Positions 60,460-64,000 of a stretch of 64,000 nt of DNA are shown in pieces. The stretch's first letter is position 1; every line of letters starts with the position of its first letter. The notes below the pieces were generated by a model. It saw only the letters and a program-made list of their open reading frames with translations. It was not told where the DNA came from and ran no database searches. Source of the stretch: Betaproteobacteria bacterium (GTDB lineage: Bacteria > Pseudomonadota > Gammaproteobacteria > Burkholderiales > SG8-39); NCBI GenBank assembly GCA_004297625.1, contig SCTY01000040.1, forward strand, positions 80,955 to 144,954. The letters are read 5' to 3'. A program made the position numbers and the translations under genes.

Positions 60460-63451
60460 CGATCTGGCAGAGGATCTCTTCGTTGGTGTAGTGGTTGAGA
60501 TAGATGGCCCCGGTCGGGCACTTGGTGTTGCACAGGCCGTCTCCCTTGCACAGCACGGGATTGACGTTGGCCTTCTTGCCGCGCGCCGTTTCCTGGAGCT
60601 CGATGGCGTCGTACGCGCAGGCGGAGATGCACGCCTCGCAGGCCACGCAGGCGGCTTCGTCCACGTCGCACACCGCGCCGGTCGCGGTAATCGAATTCTT
60701 CGACAGCAGATTGACGACGCGGCCCGCGGCGCCGTAGGCCTGGCTGATGGTCTCGGCGAGATCCTTCGGGTAGTGCGCGGTGCCGCAGAGGAACACGCCG
60801 TCGGCGGCGAAGTCGACCGGCCGGAGCTTCACGTGCGCTTCCTGGAAGAAGCCGTCCGGGTTCAGCGGCACCTTGAAGAGCTTGGAGAGCGCCTGGCTGG
60901 TGGAGGAGGGAACGACCGCTGCAGCGAGCGCGACGAGATCCGCTTCGATTTCCAGTTTGTTGCGGAGAATCGGATCGATGACGGTGATCTTGAGCGATTT
61001 CTCAAGTGCTTCAACCGCAGGTTTTTCCTCCGGTGTGTAGCGGATGAACCGCACGCCCTTCGCTGCGGCCTCGCGGTAGTACTCTTCCCGGAAGCCGTAA
61101 GTCCGCATGTCCCTGAAGAGGACGGTGATCTCCATCCCGGGATTGAGCTGCTTGAGCAGCAGCGCGTTCTTGATCGCCTGGGCGCAGCACACGCGGCTGC
61201 AGTAGTTCCTTTCCGCCGTCCTGCAGCCCACGCACTGGATCATCACCACGCTCTGCGCGCTCGTGACCGCTTCTTCTTTCCGGGCGATGCGGCTTTCGAG
61301 CTCGAGCAGCGTGACCACGCGCCCGCTCTTCCCATAGAGATATTCGGCGGGCTTGTGCTCCTCGGCGCCGGTGGCGACGACGACCGCGCCGTGGCGGATC
61401 TCCCGGATCCTGCCTTCGCTGCGCACGCGCGTGGTGAAGTTGCCGACATAGCCGGCGACTCCCTCGACGGCCGCATCGGTGGCGACGTGCACCAGGGGAT
61501 GGCGATAGACCTTGCGGACGAGCTCGGCGAGATACGCCTGGACGTCCGCGCCTTCGAGCGTGTAATGCAGCCGGCGCGCCATGCCGCCGAGGTCGGCGTC
61601 CTTTTCGACGAGAGTGACCTCGAATCCCTGCCCGGCGATGTTGAGCGCGCTCGTCATCCCGGCGACGCCGCCGCCGATGACGAGCACCGCCTTGTCGACC
61701 GGCAGATCGATTTCCTCCAGCGGCTCGAGCAGCGCGCTGCGCGCCACCGACATGCGCACGATCTCCTTCGCCTTGCGCGTCGCCTCTTCCTTCTCCTTGG
61801 AGTGCACCCACGAGCAGTGCTCGCGGATGTTCGCCATGTCGAAGAAGTACTGGTTGATGCCGCCTTCGCGCACCGTGTCGCGGAACAGCGGCTCGTGCGT
61901 GCGCGGCGTGCAGGCCGCGATCACCACGCGGTTCAGGCCCTTGTCGCGGATCGTGTCGGCGATCTGCTGCGCGTTGTCGGTCGAGCAGGCGAAGAGGCTT
62001 TCCTGCGCGTGCACGACGTTCTCGAGCTTCGAGGCGTACTCGACGACCGAAGGAACGTTCACGACCCGGCCGATGTTCGCGCCGCAATGGCAGACGAAGA
62101 CGCCGACCTTGGGCTCTTCTGCCGTGACGTCGCGTTCCGGCGGATAAACGCGCTCGCGGCTCAGCTTGCCGCGTTGCGCGGCAAGGAGCTCGCCGCACAG
62201 CGCGGCGGCGCCGCTTGCCGACACCACCGACTCGGGAATGTCGGCCGGGCCCTGGAAGGCGCCGCTGACGTAGACCCCGGCGCGCGTGGTCTCGATCCGG
62301 TTGAGCGGATCGGTTTTGCAGAACCCGCGCGCATCGAGCTCGATGCCGAACTTCGCGGCAAGCTCGGGAGCGTCTTTCGGCGGCGTCAATCCGACCGAGA
62401 GCACCACGAGCTCGAATTCCTCTTCCTTCACGCCTTCGCCGTCGGTCGAGTAGCGGAGGGTGATGTTCCTGCTGTCCGCAATCTCCTTGCCGATCGACAC
62501 GTAGCTGCGGATGAAGCGCACGCCGGGAAGGTTGGCCGCGCGCTGGTAGTAGCGCTCGAAGTCCTTGCCGAAGGCGCGGATGTCGTTGTGGAACACCGTC
62601 GCCTGGACATCGGCGTAATGGTCCTTGGTGAGGATCACCTGCTTTTGCGTGTACGCGCAGCACACGGCCGAGCAATAGGGATTGCCGCCGGGGATCACCT
62701 GCCTTGAGCCGACGCACTGGATCCAGGCGATCTTCTGCGGATGCTTGCCGTCGGACGGGCGCCTTATCTCGCCTTCGAAAGGCCCGGTCGCGGAAAGAAT
62801 GCGCTCGAACTCGAGGCTGGTGACGACGTTCTTGAGCGTGCCGTAGCCGTAATCGCCTCTCGCGGCGGGATCGAAGACGTCGTAGCCGGGAGACAGAACC
62901 ACGGCGCCGACGTTGATCTCGACCTTTTGCGGCTTCTGGTGCAGGTCGATGGCGTTGTGCTTGCAGACGCCGGCGCAGATCTGGCACTTCTCGTCCTGCA
63001 GGTACAGGCAGGTTTCCGGGTCGATGTAGCTGACGAGCGGCACCGCCTGGGAAAAATGGATGTGGACAGCCTTCGTGAGCGAGAGGCCCTGGTTGTAGGG
63101 ATCGGGCACTTGCACCGGGCAGTACTCGAAGCAGGTGGTGCAGCCGGTGCAGATATCCTCGTTCACGTATCTCGGCTTGCGGTTCAGCGTGACCGTGAAG
63201 TCGCCCGCTTCGCCTTCGACGCGCACCACCTCGGTATTGGTGAGCATCTCTATGTTGGGATGCCGGTCGCACTCGATGAACTTGGGCGACTCGATGCACA
63301 TCGAGCAGTCGTTGGTCGGAAAGGTCTTGTCGAGCTGCGACATCTTTCCGCCGATCGCCGGCGACTTGTCGACGAGGAACACCCGCAAGCCGATTCCCGC
63401 GAGATCGAGCGCGGCCTGGATGCCGCTGATCCCGCCGCCCACGACGAGCAC
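60449..63451 (-). CDS. bamE: BamE-like double-HdrA flavoprotein (putative electron-bifurcating subunit)
   Basis: A 1000-residue fusion of two HdrA-like modules. Module 1 (about 1-430) has FAD motif GGGISG (5-10) and ferredoxin cysteines near 101-111 and 156-163. Module 2 (about 448-1000) opens with HdrA-type VGVFVCHCGANIG, carries FAD motif GGGVAG (593-598), IQCVGCRTAERNYCSRVCC, and C-terminal ferredoxins at 935-945 and 968-978. HdrA flavins bifurcate electrons, so this is the likely energy-coupling centre. The start is uncertain: GTG 63451 lacks a ribosome site and begins abruptly in the FAD strand. A CTG at 63481, overlapping the bamD stop with GGAGGT just upstream, would add ten residues. 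Confidence 0.88.
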   Translation of the reverse strand: MLVVGGGISGIQAALDLAGIGLRVFLVDKSPAIGGKMSQLDKTFPTNDCSMCIESPKFIECDRHPNIEMLTNTEVVRVEGEAGDFTVTLNRKPRYVNEDICTGCTTCFEYCPVQVPDPYNQGLSLTKAVHIHFSQAVPLVSYIDPETCLYLQDEKCQICAGVCKHNAIDLHQKPQKVEINVGAVVLSPGYDVFDPAARGDYGYGTLKNVVTSLEFERILSATGPFEGEIRRPSDGKHPQKIAWIQCVGSRQVIPGGNPYCSAVCCAYTQKQVILTKDHYADVQATVFHNDIRAFGKDFERYYQRAANLPGVRFIRSYVSIGKEIADSRNITLRYSTDGEGVKEEEFELVVLSVGLTPPKDAPELAAKFGIELDARGFCKTDPLNRIETTRAGVYVSGAFQGPADIPESVVSASGAAALCGELLAAQRGKLSRERVYPPERDVTAEEPKVGVFVCHCGANIGRVVNVPSVVEYASKLENVVHAQESLFACSTDNAQQIADTIRDKGLNRVVIAACTPRTHEPLFRDTVREGGINQYFFDMANIREHCSWVHSKEKEEATRKAKEIVRMSVARSALLEPLEEIDLPVDKAVLVIGGGVAGMTSALNIAGQGFEVTLVEKDADLGGMARRLHYTLEGADVQAYLAELVRKVYRHPLVHVATDAAVEGVAGYVGNFTTRVRSEGRIREIRHGAVVVATGAEEHKPAEYLYGKSGRVVTLLELESRIARKEEAVTSAQSVVMIQCVGCRTAERNYCSRVCCAQAIKNALLLKQLNPGMEITVLFRDMRTYGFREEYYREAAAKGVRFIRYTPEEKPAVEALEKSLKITVIDPILRNKLEIEADLVALAAAVVPSSTSQALSKLFKVPLNPDGFFQEAHVKLRPVDFAADGVFLCGTAHYPKDLAETISQAYGAAGRVVNLLSKNSITATGAVCDVDEAACVACEACISACAYDAIELQETARGKKANVNPVLCKGDGLCNTKCPTGAIYLNHYTNEEILCQIDAA

Positions 63452-63477
63452 GTCGCCGGTGGTGTCGGTTTCGAGGT

Positions 63478-64000
63478 TCAGAGCACCTCCGCGACGACTT
63501 CGGTGATGTCTTTAATTTCCAAAACATCCCCCTCCGGGAGGCCGAGGGTGGCATCTGCCAAATTCGTAATGCAGTAAGGGCAGGCGCTCACCAGGACCTC
63601 GGCGCCGACCTCGAGCGCCTGCTTCACCCGCAGGTCGGCGAAGCGCTCACCCTTGGGCGTCTCCATCCAGATGCGCCCGCCGCCGCCCCCGCAGCAGAAA
63701 CTCTTCTCCCTAATTTCTTGCATTTCCGTGAGCTCGCCGACGGCGCTCAGGACCTCGCGCGGCGCATCGAAGATGCCGTTGTGCCGCCCGAGGTAGCAGG
63801 GGTCGTGGTAGGTGAGCGGTTTCTCATACTGACGTTCGAGTTTCAGGCGTCCCCCGGCGATGAGCTCGCGCAGGAACTCGGTGATGTGCACGATCTCGAA
63901 GCGGGCGTTGAACTCCGGGTATTCATTCTTAAAGCTATGCAGGCAGTGGGGCGAGGACACCAGGATCTTCTTCACCCCGTGATCGATGAAGGTCTTGATG
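63478..64000 (-). CDS. bamD: BamD-like HdrD/HdrB-type CCG-domain subunit, 5' part outside window
   Basis: The frame is open to the right edge; about 173 C-terminal residues are seen. They hold a complete CCG domain: LTYHDPCYLGRHNGIFDAPR, then EKSFCCGGGGGRIWMET and LVSACPYCITNLADAT, the cysteines of a non-cubane or [4Fe-4S] cluster as in HdrB/HdrD. In Bam complexes this subunit connects the HdrA-like part to BamBC. It ends 27 bases before the GTG start of bamE or overlaps its CTG start. The N-terminal ferredoxin part lies beyond base 64000. Confidence 0.88.
   Translation of the reverse strand, partial: IKTFIDHGVKKILVSSPHCLHSFKNEYPEFNARFEIVHITEFLRELIAGGRLKLERQYEKPLTYHDPCYLGRHNGIFDAPREVLSAVGELTEMQEIREKSFCCGGGGGRIWMETPKGERFADLRVKQALEVGAEVLVSACPYCITNLADATLGLPEGDVLEIKDITEVVAEVL

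Noticed and set aside
60416..62707. 763-residue plus-strand frame opposite bamE
   Set aside because: Antisense shadow of the bamE gene in high-GC DNA; composition is biased and no domain is seen.
1..64000. CRISPR array or prophage
   Set aside because: No regularly spaced direct repeats, integrase or phage structural genes were seen.

Overview
The window is high-GC DNA from a metabolically versatile proteobacterium, most likely a betaproteobacterium of the Burkholderiales/Rhodocyclales type. The main reasons are three intact and one decayed orphan Bug (TctC-type) solute receptors, several TRAP and NitT/TauT-type ABC importers, and many small catabolic operons each paired with its own importer. 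No rRNA or canonical tRNA gene and no CRISPR array was seen.

Layout, left to right. 1-1584: end of a TRAP transporter operon. 1585-2994: a degenerate zone with a tRNA-like element and a Bug receptor remnant. 2995-9721: a LysR regulator divergent from an operon of a DUF1330 protein, an M24-fold hydrolase, a complete ABC importer with two permeases, and an ornithine cyclodeaminase-like enzyme, with a clear palindrome between them. 9736-15181: a gene fragment, a small antitoxin-like pair, an M23 peptidase, a large membrane alpha/beta hydrolase and a truncated aldo/keto reductase. 15213-18681: an acyl-CoA operon (MaoC hydratase, CitE-type lyase, CaiB-type CoA-transferase, Bug receptor) that resembles itaconate/citramalate catabolism. 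18840-22484: an esterase plus a complete TRAP system. 22486-23935: a wrecked GGDEF/EAL sensor. 23949-28165: PHB depolymerase-like esterase, cold-shock protein, amidase, cyclase and an alpha/beta hydrolase lacking its serine. 28318-35797: ABC importer, hydantoinase/oxoprolinase A and B, and a RutB-like amidohydrolase. 35739-41269: a MarR-controlled aromatic locus (dienelactone hydrolase-like fusion, Rieske oxygenase, Bug receptor, intradiol dioxygenase, amidohydrolase). 41274-54266: PPK2, an extradiol dioxygenase, PAP2 and CBS proteins, a SoxR-type promoter facing a deleted aldo/keto reductase, a CREST-type membrane protein, Bug plus M24, bdhA plus patatin, and IS91 and HEPN remnants.

54267-64000 (minus strand, running off the right edge) is the most striking part: a tightly overlapping eight-gene operon matching the subunits of the tungsten-dependent class II benzoyl-CoA reductase complex (Bam): HdrD-like BamD (partial), double HdrA-like BamE, MvhD-like BamF, NuoE-like BamG, NuoF-like BamH, NuoG-N-terminus-like BamI, tungsten AOR-family BamB and ferredoxin-like BamC. 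Such a complex would couple electron bifurcation/confurcation to low-potential reduction of an aromatic acyl-CoA (or another low-potential substrate). It is best known from obligate anaerobes, yet here lies within about 30 kb of Rieske, intradiol and extradiol dioxygenases. The gene order D-E-F-G-H-I-B-C is a rotation of the B-to-I order I recall for Geobacter.

Decay is a second theme: a Bug remnant, two aldo/keto reductase remnants damaged differently, a GGDEF/EAL ruin, a 92-bp duplicated gene tail, and IS91 and HEPN stubs suggest repeated deletion and rearrangement. All function calls rest on reading motifs and gene context; no database search was run.
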